Program-made: the position numbers and the translations under genes
In this document: positions 33,060 to 41,136 of the stretch, piece by piece
How positions within the stretch are numbered: the first letter of the stretch is position 1
Layout: each line of letters opens with the position of its first letter
Notes under the pieces: generated by a model
The model's input: only the letters and a program-made list of their open reading frames with translations
What the model was told of the DNA's origin: nothing
Databases searched by the model: none
Source: Schlegelella_A sp038241255
GTDB lineage: Bacteria > Pseudomonadota > Gammaproteobacteria > Burkholderiales > Burkholderiaceae_C
Assembly (NCBI GenBank): GCA_038241255.1
Contig: JBBRFW010000023.1
Span: 1-41,136, forward strand
Direction: 5' to 3'
DNA: 41,136 nt

Positions 33060-34549
33060 ACGCCTGTGACCATCGGGACGAGCCCCGGGTCGACGTCAAG
33101 GAAGTGGCGCGCACGGTGACGACGTTCGTCCTCGCCGTTGCGGCGATGATCGTCATGACGCTGGCAGGCTGCGCGAATCCGCGCGGCATCGAATCGAAGG
33201 CGGCGCTCGTCGCGCCGACCACCCTCGGCGCGGAAGCGACGACGGCCGTCGCGCCGATCGCCGCCGACTGGTGGCGCGGCTTCGACGACCCCGTGCTCGC
33301 CGACCTGATCGCGCGCGCCACGGCCGGCAATCCGAGCCTGCGCGTCGCCGCTGCGCGCGCCGCACGCGCCGCCGCCAACATCGATACCGCGCGTGCCAGC
33401 GAAGGCCCGCAGCTCACCGGCTCGATCGATGCCTCGCGCCAGAAATTCACCGAGACCGGCCTCTATCCGCCGCCGCTCGCCGGCACCATTCGCAACACCG
33501 CGACAGCGCAGCTGAACGGCTCGTGGGAGCTCGACCTCTTCGGCCGCAACCGCGCCCAGCTCGATGCGGCGATCGGTGCCGAGCGCGCGAGCCGGGCCGA
33601 TGCCGACGCGGCGCGCGTCCTGCTCGCCGTCAACGTCGCCCGCGCCTACGTGCAGCTGGCACGCCTGACCGAGCAGCGCAACGTCCTGCAGCGCGCCCTG
33701 GCGCAACGCGACGAGGTGTTCTCGCTCACCCGCCAGCGCGTCTCGGCCGGCCTCGACACCGCGGTCGAGCTGCGCCAGAGCGAAGGTGCGCGGCCCGAGA
33801 CGCGTCAGCAGCTCGAATCCGTCGAGGAGCAGATCGGCCTCGCCCGCCACTCCATTGCTGCGCTTGTCGCCGAGCCGCCGTCGCGCTTCGACACGCTCGC
33901 GCCGACGCTGTCGACGTTGCGTCCGGTCGCCGTGCCGGCGGTCGTGCCTGCCGATCTCGTCGGCCGTCGCGCCGATCTCGTCGCGGCGCGCTGGCGCGTC
34001 GAGGCCGCCGTCGGCGACGTCGCCGCGGCGCGCGCGCAGTTCTATCCGAACATCAACCTGACCGCGTTCATCGGCATCTCGAGCATCGGCCTCGACCGGC
34101 TGGTGCGCGCGGGCAGCGAGCAATACGGCGTCGGCCCCGCGATCCGCTTGCCGATCTTCGACTCGGGTCGCCTGCGCGCCGGACTCAAGGGCCGCACGTC
34201 CGATCTCGACGCCGCGATCGAGACCTACAACGCGACGCTCGTCGACGTGATCCACGACGTCGCCGACCAGATCACGTCGGTGCGTTCGGTCGAGCGGCAG
34301 CAGCGCGAGCAGGTGTCGGCGCAGGAGTCCGCGGAAGCGGCCTACGACCTCGCGACGCAACGCTACCGCGCCGGCCTCGGCGGCTACCTCACGGTGCTCA
34401 ACGCCGAGACCAACGTGATCGCGCAACGCCGGCTCACGACCGACCTGCGGGCGCGCGCGATCGATTCACAGATGCTCCTCGTTCGTTCGCTCGGCGGCGG
34501 CTATGCCGCGCCGGCCGACGCGATGGCGCTCGCCACGTCGGCGCGCTGA
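33056..34549 (+). CDS. Outer membrane efflux channel, NodT/OprM family
   Basis: This 497-residue protein is an outer membrane factor of the NodT/OprM lipoprotein type that joins an inner membrane pump to the outside. The signal ends with LAGC (Cys39, lipobox). Family marks include WWRGFDDPVLADLIARAT, NPSLRVAAARA and ELDLFGRNR in the first repeat, and VGRRADLVAARWRVEAAVGD, AQFYPNINLTAFIG and YRAGLGGYLTVLNAE in the second. The N-terminal extension before the lipobox is long, so a start further in is possible. It works with the EmrA-like and EmrB-like proteins that follow. Confidence 0.92.
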   Translation: MNACDHRDEPRVDVKEVARTVTTFVLAVAAMIVMTLAGCANPRGIESKAALVAPTTLGAEATTAVAPIAADWWRGFDDPVLADLIARATAGNPSLRVAAARAARAAANIDTARASEGPQLTGSIDASRQKFTETGLYPPPLAGTIRNTATAQLNGSWELDLFGRNRAQLDAAIGAERASRADADAARVLLAVNVARAYVQLARLTEQRNVLQRALAQRDEVFSLTRQRVSAGLDTAVELRQSEGARPETRQQLESVEEQIGLARHSIAALVAEPPSRFDTLAPTLSTLRPVAVPAVVPADLVGRRADLVAARWRVEAAVGDVAAARAQFYPNINLTAFIGISSIGLDRLVRAGSEQYGVGPAIRLPIFDSGRLRAGLKGRTSDLDAAIETYNATLVDVIHDVADQITSVRSVERQQREQVSAQESAEAAYDLATQRYRAGLGGYLTVLNAETNVIAQRRLTTDLRARAIDSQMLLVRSLGGGYAAPADAMALATSAR

Positions 34550-34587
34550 TGCGCCGCGCGGCTCCCAACGATTCCGGAGAACCGTCG

Positions 34588-35979
34588 ATGTCCCTCGCTG
34601 AAGAAGAGCGCTCGCCTGCCGGCAGCCCCGCCGCCGACGAACAGTCGCGCCCGTCCCGTCCCGCGCCGGCCGCAGCGGCGCCCGCCTCGGCGAGCGCCGC
34701 ACCGTCGGCGACCCCGCCCGCCGCTGCTCCGATCGCGCCAGCGACCACGGCACAGACGCCGCCGCCGGACGCCGCCGCGTCGCCGGTCAAGGCGCGCTCG
34801 AAGCGCAAGGTCGCGCTCGTCAGCGTCGCGCTCGCCGCGCTGCTCGGCGGCGCCGCGTACGCGCTGTACTACTTCATGGTGCTCGCCCACTACGAGAGCA
34901 CCGACAACGCCTATGTGCAGGGCAACGTCGTCCAGGTGACGCCGCAGGTCTCGGGCACCGTCGTCGCCATCAACGCCGACGACACCGACTTCGTCAAGGC
35001 CGGCCAGTCGCTGGTCAAGCTCGATCCGGCCGACGCCAAGATGTCGCTCGACCAGGCCGAAGCGCAACTGGCGCAGACGGTGCGCGAGGTGCGCACGCTG
35101 TTCGTCAACAACGGCACGTGGAAAGCACAGATCGCCGCGCGCGAAGCCGATGTCGCGCGCGCCCGCGACGATGTCCAGCGCGCCCAGGACGACGTCAACC
35201 GGCGCGCGCCGTTGCTGAAGACGGGAGCCGTGGGCCAGGAAGAGTTCAACCACGTCGCGTCGCAGCTCTCGGTCGCCAAGGCGACGATGACAGCGGCCGA
35301 ATCGGCGACCGTCGCGGCGCGGGAGCAACTCGCCTCGAGTCAGACGCTCACCGACAACCTGACGGTCGAGCAGCATCCCAACGTGCTGCGCGCCGCGGCC
35401 CGCGTCCGCGAGGCCTACCTCGCGGTCAGCCGCAACGAGCTCGTCGCTCCGGTCGACGGCTACGTCGCGCGCCGCAGCGTCCAGCTCGGCCAGCGCGTGC
35501 AGGCCGGCGCGCCGATGCTCTCGATCGTGCCGCTGAGCCAGGTCTGGGTCGACGCGAACTTCAAGGAGTCGCAGCTGCGCAACTTGCGGATCGGCCAGCC
35601 GGTGACGCTCGAGGCCGACGTCTACGGCAAGAAGGTCGAGTACCACGGCAAGGTGGAAGGGCTGGGCGCGGGCACGGGCGCGGCGTTCGCGCTCCTGCCG
35701 GCGCAGAACGCGACCGGCAACTGGATCAAGGTCGTGCAGCGCGTGCCGGTGCGGATCGCGCTCGACCCGAAGGAGGTCGAGGCCAATCCGCTGCGCGTGG
35801 GCCTGTCGATGGATGCCAGGGTCGACGTCGCGCAGACCGGCGGCAAGGTCCTGGCCGACGCGCGCCAGGGTCCGGCGCGTGCGCAGACCAGCGTCTTCGA
35901 CCGCGGCAACGAGCTCGCCGATGCCGAGGTGAAGAAGATCATCGCTGCCAACCTCGGTCGCGCCACGGCGAGCCGCTGA
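34588..35979 (+). CDS. emrA: EmrA-like membrane fusion protein (HlyD family)
   Basis: This 463-residue periplasmic adaptor links the MFS pump to the outer membrane channel. The first 70 residues are Ala/Pro/Ser-rich, then one membrane span (about 75-97). The biotinyl-lipoyl-like part begins YESTDNAYVQGNVVQVTPQV, typical of EmrA/HlyD. A long coiled-coil hairpin follows, then VSRNELVAPVDGYVARRSVQ and VWVDANFKESQL. The ATG at 34588 has a good site (GGAGA); an ATG at 34549 overlapping the OMF stop is possible. Ends overlapping the emrB start. Confidence 0.92.
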   Translation: MSLAEEERSPAGSPAADEQSRPSRPAPAAAAPASASAAPSATPPAAAPIAPATTAQTPPPDAAASPVKARSKRKVALVSVALAALLGGAAYALYYFMVLAHYESTDNAYVQGNVVQVTPQVSGTVVAINADDTDFVKAGQSLVKLDPADAKMSLDQAEAQLAQTVREVRTLFVNNGTWKAQIAAREADVARARDDVQRAQDDVNRRAPLLKTGAVGQEEFNHVASQLSVAKATMTAAESATVAAREQLASSQTLTDNLTVEQHPNVLRAAARVREAYLAVSRNELVAPVDGYVARRSVQLGQRVQAGAPMLSIVPLSQVWVDANFKESQLRNLRIGQPVTLEADVYGKKVEYHGKVEGLGAGTGAAFALLPAQNATGNWIKVVQRVPVRIALDPKEVEANPLRVGLSMDARVDVAQTGGKVLADARQGPARAQTSVFDRGNELADAEVKKIIAANLGRATASR

Positions 35980-37595
35980 TGGCCACGGCCCCGAGCGCCG
36001 GCATCGTGTCGGTGGGCAGCGCATCCGCACCGGCGTCGGAGCCTCCGGCCAAGGCAGCGGGTCCAGAGACCGGGCCGCTGAAAGGCGCCGAGCTCGTCCT
36101 CGGCACCATCGCGCTGTCGCTGGCGACGTTCATGAACGTCCTCGACACGTCGATCGCCAACGTCTCGATCCCGGCGATCTCGGGCGACCTCGGCGTCAGC
36201 CCGTCGCAGGGCACCTGGGTGATCACCTCGTTCGCCGTCGCCAACGCGATCTCGGTGCCGCTCACCGGCTGGCTGACGCAGCGCTTCGGCCCGGTGCGGC
36301 TTTTCGTCACGAGCATCGTGCTCTTCGTGATCGCGTCATGGCTGTGCGGCCTCGCGCCCAACATCGGCATGCTGATCGCGTTCCGCGTCCTGCAGGGCTT
36401 CGTCGCCGGACCGATGATCCCGCTCTCGCAGACGCTGCTGCTGTCGAGCTATCCGCGCGCCAAGGCGGGCACGGCGATGGCGATGTGGGCGATGACGGTG
36501 CTGGTCGCGCCGGTCGCAGGGCCGCTGCTCGGCGGCTGGATCACCGACAACATCTCGTGGCCGTGGATCTTCTACATCAACATCCCCGTCGGCCTGATCG
36601 CCGCGGCGATCACGTGGTCGATCTACAGGAAGCGCGACCCGGGCTCGCGCACGCTGCCGTTCGACTACGTCGGCCTCGGCCTGCTCGTGCTCTGGGTCGG
36701 CTCGATGCAGATCATGATCGACAAGGGCAAGGAGCTCGACTGGTTCGGCTCGACCCAGATCGTCGTGCTCGCCGCGGTCGCGGTGATCGGCTTCGCGTTC
36801 TTCCTCGCCTGGGAGCTGACCGAAGAGCATCCGATCGTCGACCTGCGCCTCTTCTTCCGACGCAACTTCCTGATGGGCACGCTCTCGCTCTCGGTTGCCT
36901 ATGGCCTCTTCTTCGGCAACGTCGTGCTGCTGCCGCTCTGGCTGCAGCAGTACATGGGCTACACGGCGACCTGGGCCGGCCTGGCGACGGCGCCCGTCGG
37001 CATCCTCGCGATCCTGATCTCGCCGTGGGTCGGCAAGAACGTCGCGAAGATCGATCCGCGCAAGTTCGCGACGGTCGCCTTCCTCGGCTTCGCGCTGATC
37101 CTGATCATGCGGTCGCACTTCAACACGCAGGCCGACTTCAACACCATCCTGATCCCGACCGTGATCCAGGGTGCGGCGATGGCGTTCTTCTTCATCCCGC
37201 TGCAGGCGATCATCTTCTCGGGCCTCACGCCCGATCGCATGCCTGCCGCCGCCGGGCTGAGCAACTTCGTGCGCATCACGGCGGGCGCGATCGGCACCTC
37301 GATCTTCACGACGGTCTGGGAGAACCGCGCCGTGCTGCACCACTCGGAGCTCGCCGAGAACATCAACCGGTCGAGCTCGGCCGCGACCGCGACGCTCTCG
37401 CAGCTCGGCGCCGCCGGCTACACCGGCGACCAGGCATTGGCGACGGTCAACCGCATGGTCGACGTGCAGGCCTACACGATGGCGGTCGACGACATGTTCT
37501 TCATCTCGGGCCTGCTGTTCGTCGCGCTGCTGGTGCTCGTGTGGCTGACCAAGCCGGCGAAGAACGTCGTCGTCGACGCGGGCGCGGCGCACTGA
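35979..37595 (+). CDS. emrB: EmrB-like MFS drug exporter (DHA2, 14 spans)
   Basis: This 538-residue MFS transporter belongs to the 14-span DHA2 family that exports hydrophobic drugs with proton exchange. The first spans contain LATFMNVLDTSIANVSIPAI and WVITSFAVANAISVPLTGWL; the motif between is the DHA2 pattern. GPMIPLSQTLLLSSYPR and LLGGWITDNISWPWIFYINI are typical of the EmrB/QacA family. It is translationally coupled to emrA (TGATG) and completes the tripartite system. The substrate is not evident. Confidence 0.94.
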   Translation: MATAPSAGIVSVGSASAPASEPPAKAAGPETGPLKGAELVLGTIALSLATFMNVLDTSIANVSIPAISGDLGVSPSQGTWVITSFAVANAISVPLTGWLTQRFGPVRLFVTSIVLFVIASWLCGLAPNIGMLIAFRVLQGFVAGPMIPLSQTLLLSSYPRAKAGTAMAMWAMTVLVAPVAGPLLGGWITDNISWPWIFYINIPVGLIAAAITWSIYRKRDPGSRTLPFDYVGLGLLVLWVGSMQIMIDKGKELDWFGSTQIVVLAAVAVIGFAFFLAWELTEEHPIVDLRLFFRRNFLMGTLSLSVAYGLFFGNVVLLPLWLQQYMGYTATWAGLATAPVGILAILISPWVGKNVAKIDPRKFATVAFLGFALILIMRSHFNTQADFNTILIPTVIQGAAMAFFFIPLQAIIFSGLTPDRMPAAAGLSNFVRITAGAIGTSIFTTVWENRAVLHHSELAENINRSSSAATATLSQLGAAGYTGDQALATVNRMVDVQAYTMAVDDMFFISGLLFVALLVLVWLTKPAKNVVVDAGAAH

Positions 37596-37620
37596 GCGGC
37601 GTCGCCGCGACGCGGCGCGG

Positions 37621-38718
37621 TCACAGCACCAGGCGCTGCGCGTAGCCGGTCATCTCGAGGTAGCCGCGGCCGACGCGCTTGCCGCTGTCGTCGGCGAGCA
37701 GCGACAAGCCTTCCCAGTAGATCGAGCCGGTGCTCGCCCGGCTGTCGAGCTCCTGGTCGTCCTGCAGCGAGCGCACGGTGAATCGACCGGCCGGCGTCGC
37801 GACGGTCCACTCGACCGGATAGCGCGCGCCCGATGCCGGGCTGGTCCACATCCGGCCCGGCGCGAGCACGACCTCGCCGTCGGCGAAGTCGCGTGTCGTG
37901 CCGCCGACAGCGCGGAAACTTCCGCCGCTCCACAGCGTGCTGCCGTCGGCGCGGCGCAGCCGAAACGCCGTGAGCGCCGCGCCGTCGTCGAGGTTCATGC
38001 CGATCCAGTCCCAGCCGACGGCTTCGCGGTCGAGGAAGGCATCGCTCCATTCGTGGTCCAGCCAGGCGCGACCGGTGACGGCGACAGGGCGACCGTCGAG
38101 CGTGAGCGTGCCCGCGACGTCGAGCTGCGGCTCGCTGTAGTAGCGGCTCGTCTGCTCGCTGCGCGGCCCCTTGCGCGACCAGCCGCCGACGCCTTGCAAC
38201 AGGATCGGTTGCGTCGCGACGAGGGCGACGTCGAACGCGAACGCGCCGACGTCGCTGGCGGCGCGCGCCGCATAGCGGCTGCGGCCGCCGACCTCGCGCC
38301 TCGCCAGCATCCAGTCGCGCACCTTGAGCGCGGTCGCGCCGACCGACGCTTCGGCGATGCCGAAGCCGCTGCGCGCGATGCGCTGGTCGTGGCGCAGGCG
38401 ACTCTGTGCGAGATCGCTCACGGCGGCGTGTGCGAAGACGAGCTCGCGCGCCGCGAACCGGCTCGACGATGCGGCGGCGATGCCGGTCGCGGCGCGAAAG
38501 AACGTGATCTGGAAGCCCCAGGTGCGCGCGGCCGCCTCGAGCGCGCCGGTGATGTACCACCACTCGATGCGTGTGTCGGGATGCGAACCGAAGGCATCGG
38601 GAAAGGTGATCGGCGCGCGATCTGCGACGGCGCCATCGAACGCAGCGGCGGCCACGCGCCCCTCGCCCGCGAGTCGCGCGGCGACCAGGGCGAGGACGAA
38701 CGCGCGGCGCGACTGCAT
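37621..38718 (-). CDS. CrtC/AttH-like lipocalin-fold protein
   Basis: This 365-residue exported protein belongs to the family of carotenoid 1,2-hydratase-like and AttH-like proteins. The signal peptide carries a twin-Arg-like RR near the start (MQSRRAFVLALVAARLAGEG). Family marks are FPDAFGSHPDTRIEWWYITG, GFQITFFRA, WLDHEWSDAFLDREAVGWDW and YLEMTGYAQ near the end. The classic neighbour, an ABC permease/ATPase pair, is missing here. No carotenoid genes are near, so carotenoid hydration is unlikely; a role with lipids or in cell-envelope metabolism is more plausible. Confidence 0.88.
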   Translation of the reverse strand: MQSRRAFVLALVAARLAGEGRVAAAAFDGAVADRAPITFPDAFGSHPDTRIEWWYITGALEAAARTWGFQITFFRAATGIAAASSSRFAARELVFAHAAVSDLAQSRLRHDQRIARSGFGIAEASVGATALKVRDWMLARREVGGRSRYAARAASDVGAFAFDVALVATQPILLQGVGGWSRKGPRSEQTSRYYSEPQLDVAGTLTLDGRPVAVTGRAWLDHEWSDAFLDREAVGWDWIGMNLDDGAALTAFRLRRADGSTLWSGGSFRAVGGTTRDFADGEVVLAPGRMWTSPASGARYPVEWTVATPAGRFTVRSLQDDQELDSRASTGSIYWEGLSLLADDSGKRVGRGYLEMTGYAQRLVL

Positions 38719-38901
38719 GCGGCGAGGATGGCACGCGCGACGCGAGACGTCGGCGCCATCGGAATATTCCCTTCGCGTCGTCGGCCGTTCACGCGGGCAA
38801 CGCCCGCTTGAAGCGTCGTCGTCTTTGCACTAGTCTGCCCCGGTCGCGGCGGCCGTCCGCCCGCGCACGCTTTCGCACTCCCATCGAACAAGGATCACGC
38901 C

Positions 38902-39567
38902 ATGAACCGCTTCACTCTTCGCGCCGCTCTCCTGGCCACGGCAACGGCCGCACTCCTCGGCGCCTGCGCGACCGGGATGATGGGCGGCAAGTCGATGCCG
39001 TTCTTCGTCTCGAGCACCGGCGGCGGCAAGGGCGCCGACCTCGGCGGCCTCGCCGGCGCCGATCGCATCTGCACCTCGCTCGCCACTGCCGCCGGTATCG
39101 GCAACCACACCTGGCGCGCCTACCTCAGCACGCAGCCGAGCGGCGGCACGCCCGCCGTGAACGCGCGCGACCGCATCGGCACCGGCCCGTGGGCCAACGT
39201 CAAGGGCACGGTCATCGCCAAGGACGTGACCGAGCTGCACGCCGCCAACAACCTCACCAAGCAGACCGCGCTCACCGAGAAGGGCGACGTCGTCAACGGC
39301 CGCGGCGACACGCCCAACATGCACGACATCCTGACCGGCTCGCAGCCGGACGGGACCGGCATCGCCGGCGCGGTCGACTCGACCTGCGGCAACTGGACCA
39401 AGAGCGGCGAGGGCGCGGCGATGGTCGGCCACAGCGATCGCACCGGCCTCGACGAGACCGCGCCGGCCAAGTCGTGGAACTCGTCGCACCAGTCGCGCGG
39501 CTGCAGCTACGACGCGCTCAAGGCGACGGGCGGCGACGCGCGCATCTACTGCTTCGCGGCCAACTGA
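38902..39567 (+). CDS. Lectin-like lipoprotein (DUF1554-like)
   Basis: This 221-residue lipoprotein has a lipobox (LGAC, Cys22). The mature part resembles the DUF1554 / C-type-lectin-like fold known from Leptospira and other bacteria: GGLAGADRICTSLATAAGIG, WRAYLST, ARDRIGTGPW, NMHDILTGSQPDGTG, TCGNWT and RIYCFAAN, with paired Cys. Ligands may be sugars or proteins, but that is only known for a few relatives. The start has an AAGGA site close upstream. It precedes the crotonase gene by 13 bases. Confidence 0.85.
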   Translation: MNRFTLRAALLATATAALLGACATGMMGGKSMPFFVSSTGGGKGADLGGLAGADRICTSLATAAGIGNHTWRAYLSTQPSGGTPAVNARDRIGTGPWANVKGTVIAKDVTELHAANNLTKQTALTEKGDVVNGRGDTPNMHDILTGSQPDGTGIAGAVDSTCGNWTKSGEGAAMVGHSDRTGLDETAPAKSWNSSHQSRGCSYDALKATGGDARIYCFAAN

Positions 39568-39580
39568 GCGGGCGCGCGCG

Positions 39581-40516
39581 ATGCCTGTCTTCAGCAGCCT
39601 GAGCATCGCGCACGACGCGGCCAACCGCCGGATCGCGCGGCTGCGCCTGGCGCGGCCCGATCGCCTCAACGCGATCGACACGCACATGCCGGGAGAGATC
39701 CGAGCGGCGGTCGAGTGGGCCGAGGCGGACGACGAGGTCCACGTGATCGTCGTCGAGGGCGAGGGCCGCGCGTTCTGCGCCGGCTACGACCTCGTCGTGC
39801 TCGCCGAGGAATCGCCGCGCGGCGGCGTCGCCGACGACAATCCGCTGCAGCAGGAGAAGCTGCCGTGGGATTCGATGGTCGACTACGCCGTCATGAAGCG
39901 CCACACCGAGGACTTCATGGCGCTCTGGCGCTCGAGGAAGCCCACGATCGCCAAGGTGCACGGCTATGCCGTCGCCGGCGGCAGCGACATCGCCCTGTGC
40001 TGCGACCTGCTCGTGATGGCTGACGACGCCAGGATCGGCTACATGCCGACGCGCGTCTGGGGCTGCCCGACGACGGCGATGTGGACCTTTCGCCTCGGTG
40101 CCGCGCGCGCCAAGCAGATGATGTTCACCGGCGATCTCATCACCGGCAAGCAGGCGGCCGACTGGGGCCTCGCCAACGTCGCCGTGCCCGCGGCCGAGCT
40201 CGATGCCGCGACGACCAGGCTCGCCGAGCGCATCGCCGGCGTGCCGCGCTCGCACCTCGCGATGCACAAGCTCGTCGTCAACCAGGTGATGCTGACGATG
40301 GGCCTCGAGCAGGCGCAGACGCTCGCGACCGTCTTCGACGGCGTCACCCGCCACAACCCCGAGGGCGTGTGGTTCCGGCGTCAGGCGCAGGTCGACGGCT
40401 ACAAGGCCGCCGTCGAATGGCGCGACAGCGGCAGGCCGATTCCCGAGGGTGACGAGGCGAGGGCGCTGGTGGCCGAGCTGGAGCGCAGGCTCGCCGAGGC
40501 GAAGAAGGCAGTTTGA
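39581..40516 (+). CDS. Enoyl-CoA hydratase/isomerase family protein
   Basis: This 311-residue crotonase-fold enzyme acts on a CoA thioester. Family marks are LARPDRLNAID, GEGRAFCAGYDL (oxyanion hole) and KVHGYAVAGGSDIALCCDLL (second oxyanion-hole Gly). A long insert (about 72-110) and a C-terminal extension make it longer than the usual 260. The usual Glu pair at the hydratase active site is not clear; the PTRVWGCP region sits there instead. The reaction is therefore uncertain. It lies 13 bases after the lipoprotein gene but the functions are not obviously connected. Confidence 0.85.
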   Translation: MPVFSSLSIAHDAANRRIARLRLARPDRLNAIDTHMPGEIRAAVEWAEADDEVHVIVVEGEGRAFCAGYDLVVLAEESPRGGVADDNPLQQEKLPWDSMVDYAVMKRHTEDFMALWRSRKPTIAKVHGYAVAGGSDIALCCDLLVMADDARIGYMPTRVWGCPTTAMWTFRLGAARAKQMMFTGDLITGKQAADWGLANVAVPAAELDAATTRLAERIAGVPRSHLAMHKLVVNQVMLTMGLEQAQTLATVFDGVTRHNPEGVWFRRQAQVDGYKAAVEWRDSGRPIPEGDEARALVAELERRLAEAKKAV

Positions 40517-41010
40517 CGGCGGGTCGCCGCTCTGGCCGCTGGCCGGGTCACGAAGCGTCGTTGGATTGGGTATCGCCAAGCCACGAGCGATCAGGTTCGA
40601 CCGGGCCGGCGATGACTACCGACCTAGCGTGACGCGTGGCGGAAGAACGGCGCCCTCTCCAGAATTGTCTGTGCTCGTTTCAAGGCCGCAAGGCTACGGG
40701 CATCGGCAACCACTCCGGCGTCGTCAGCAGCCGGCAGTCCACCCAACACGGTCGACCACCGCGAGCGATACCTTTGTCCAAGGCGGACTGGTGTAGTGTA
40801 GTGCGTTCGCATCTCCTGGCAAAGAAGGCGTCTGTAACGCCCTGCTTCGGCGCGCCGGCAAGCGCCGCGTGATTCTCGGCAGATAGGGTGCGTCGGGCGG
40901 GATACATTCACAGAATGCGCCCGTTGCCTCTTTCCGCCGGATCGTCGGGAGTCAGGCAGTGCGCAAGAATCTGGCGCTGGCGCGCCCGCCGCAACCGGAG
41001 CGCACGATCC
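40517..41010. other. Stretch of about 494 bases without a supported gene
   Basis: I see no convincing gene, tRNA or terminator in this stretch. A minus-strand frame (40624-40911) has an end that looks somewhat protein-like (AALKRAQTILERAPFFRH) but no family, ribosome site or normal composition. It may be a remnant gene. A direct repeat GTGTAGTGTAGTG (40791-40803) is a minor feature. Confidence 0.4.
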
Positions 41011-41136
41011 ATGAAGAAGCCGACCCGCCCTTCCGCCAAGCGGACCGCCGTCAAGCGCACGAAGAGATCGGTTGGCGGCGCACCGGCCACTCCCCGCCGA
41101 TCACGCTCAAAGACGGCTGAAATTAAGAACACTGCC
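41011..41136 (+). CDS. Start of a very basic protein, cut by the window edge
   Basis: An ATG at 41011 with GGAG about 12 bases upstream opens a frame of 42 codons that reads through the end of the window. The residues are unusually rich in Lys, Arg, Thr and Pro (MKKPTRPSAKRTAVKRTKRS at the start), which suggests a disordered nucleic-acid-binding N-terminus, as in histone-like tails or extensions of DNA-processing enzymes. No domain is in view, so no function is given. Confidence 0.5.
   Translation, partial: MKKPTRPSAKRTAVKRTKRSVGGAPATPRRSRSKTAEIKNTA

Noticed and set aside
40624..40911. A minus-strand gene of 95 codons after the crotonase
   Set aside because: Only the last 25 residues look protein-like. 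There is no ribosome site and the first half is Arg/His-rich noise. A remnant is possible but not supported.

Overview
The window is GC-rich DNA from a betaproteobacterium, most likely a member of the Burkholderiales. The evidence is the OmpA-like protein with a Pro/Ala hinge beside ubiG and gph, a Bug/TctC-type periplasmic receptor beside a tartrate/malate dehydrogenase, a Gram-negative tripartite efflux operon, and a tmRNA with an ANDQTYALAA tag. I cannot name the genus.

Layout. Positions 1-2655 are chromosomal: an OmpA-family gene with a strong terminator, ubiG and gph overlapping by 4 bases, then the tmRNA gene ssrA. Positions 2642-19444 are an integrated element of about 16.8 kb inserted at the 3' end of ssrA. 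It is bounded by a 15-base direct repeat (CCCCAGCTCCACCAG). The displaced terminator of ssrA now lies just beyond the right-hand copy. From left to right the element carries a P4-type tyrosine integrase, an AlpA-like DNA-binding protein, and a large primase-polymerase/helicase-like protein whose 3' end forms a 27-base inverted repeat (a candidate replication origin). Next come a tightly overlapping run of small genes around an SF1 helicase and a Gp49-like phage protein, an unassigned 207-residue gene, and an opposite-strand three-gene cassette with a TIGR04255-family protein. Last is a block of small and exported proteins. I see no capsid, tail, portal, large terminase or conjugation gene. The element therefore looks like a phage satellite or an integrative mobilizable island with its own replication genes, not a full prophage.

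Positions 19445-41136 are chromosomal again. They hold a LysR regulator divergent from an aldo/keto reductase, the Bug receptor and TtuC-like dehydrogenase pair, an orphan hybrid histidine kinase, and a TenA/PqqC-fold protein with a small membrane protein. Then follow a degenerate SRAP (YedK-like) protein, thyA, an OmpA-like lipoprotein and an MsbA-like ABC exporter. The exporter is divergent from a marR-OMF-emrA-emrB efflux operon. The window ends with a CrtC/AttH-like protein, a lectin-like lipoprotein, a crotonase and the start of a very basic protein cut off by the window edge.

How the genes work together. In the element, the integrase and AlpA-like protein would handle integration and excision, and the PrimPol-like protein, the helicase and the repeat-rich site would support replication. 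The minus-strand cassette and exported proteins look like cargo. In the chromosomal right half, the MarR gene overlaps the outer-membrane channel gene and is followed by the membrane-fusion and MFS pump genes. A single promoter with an embedded palindrome upstream of marR suggests self-regulated drug efflux. The most promising undescribed material is the TIGR04255 cassette (14386-15914), the candidate origin (8298-8422), the palindrome cluster at 16883-17000 and the exported cargo.
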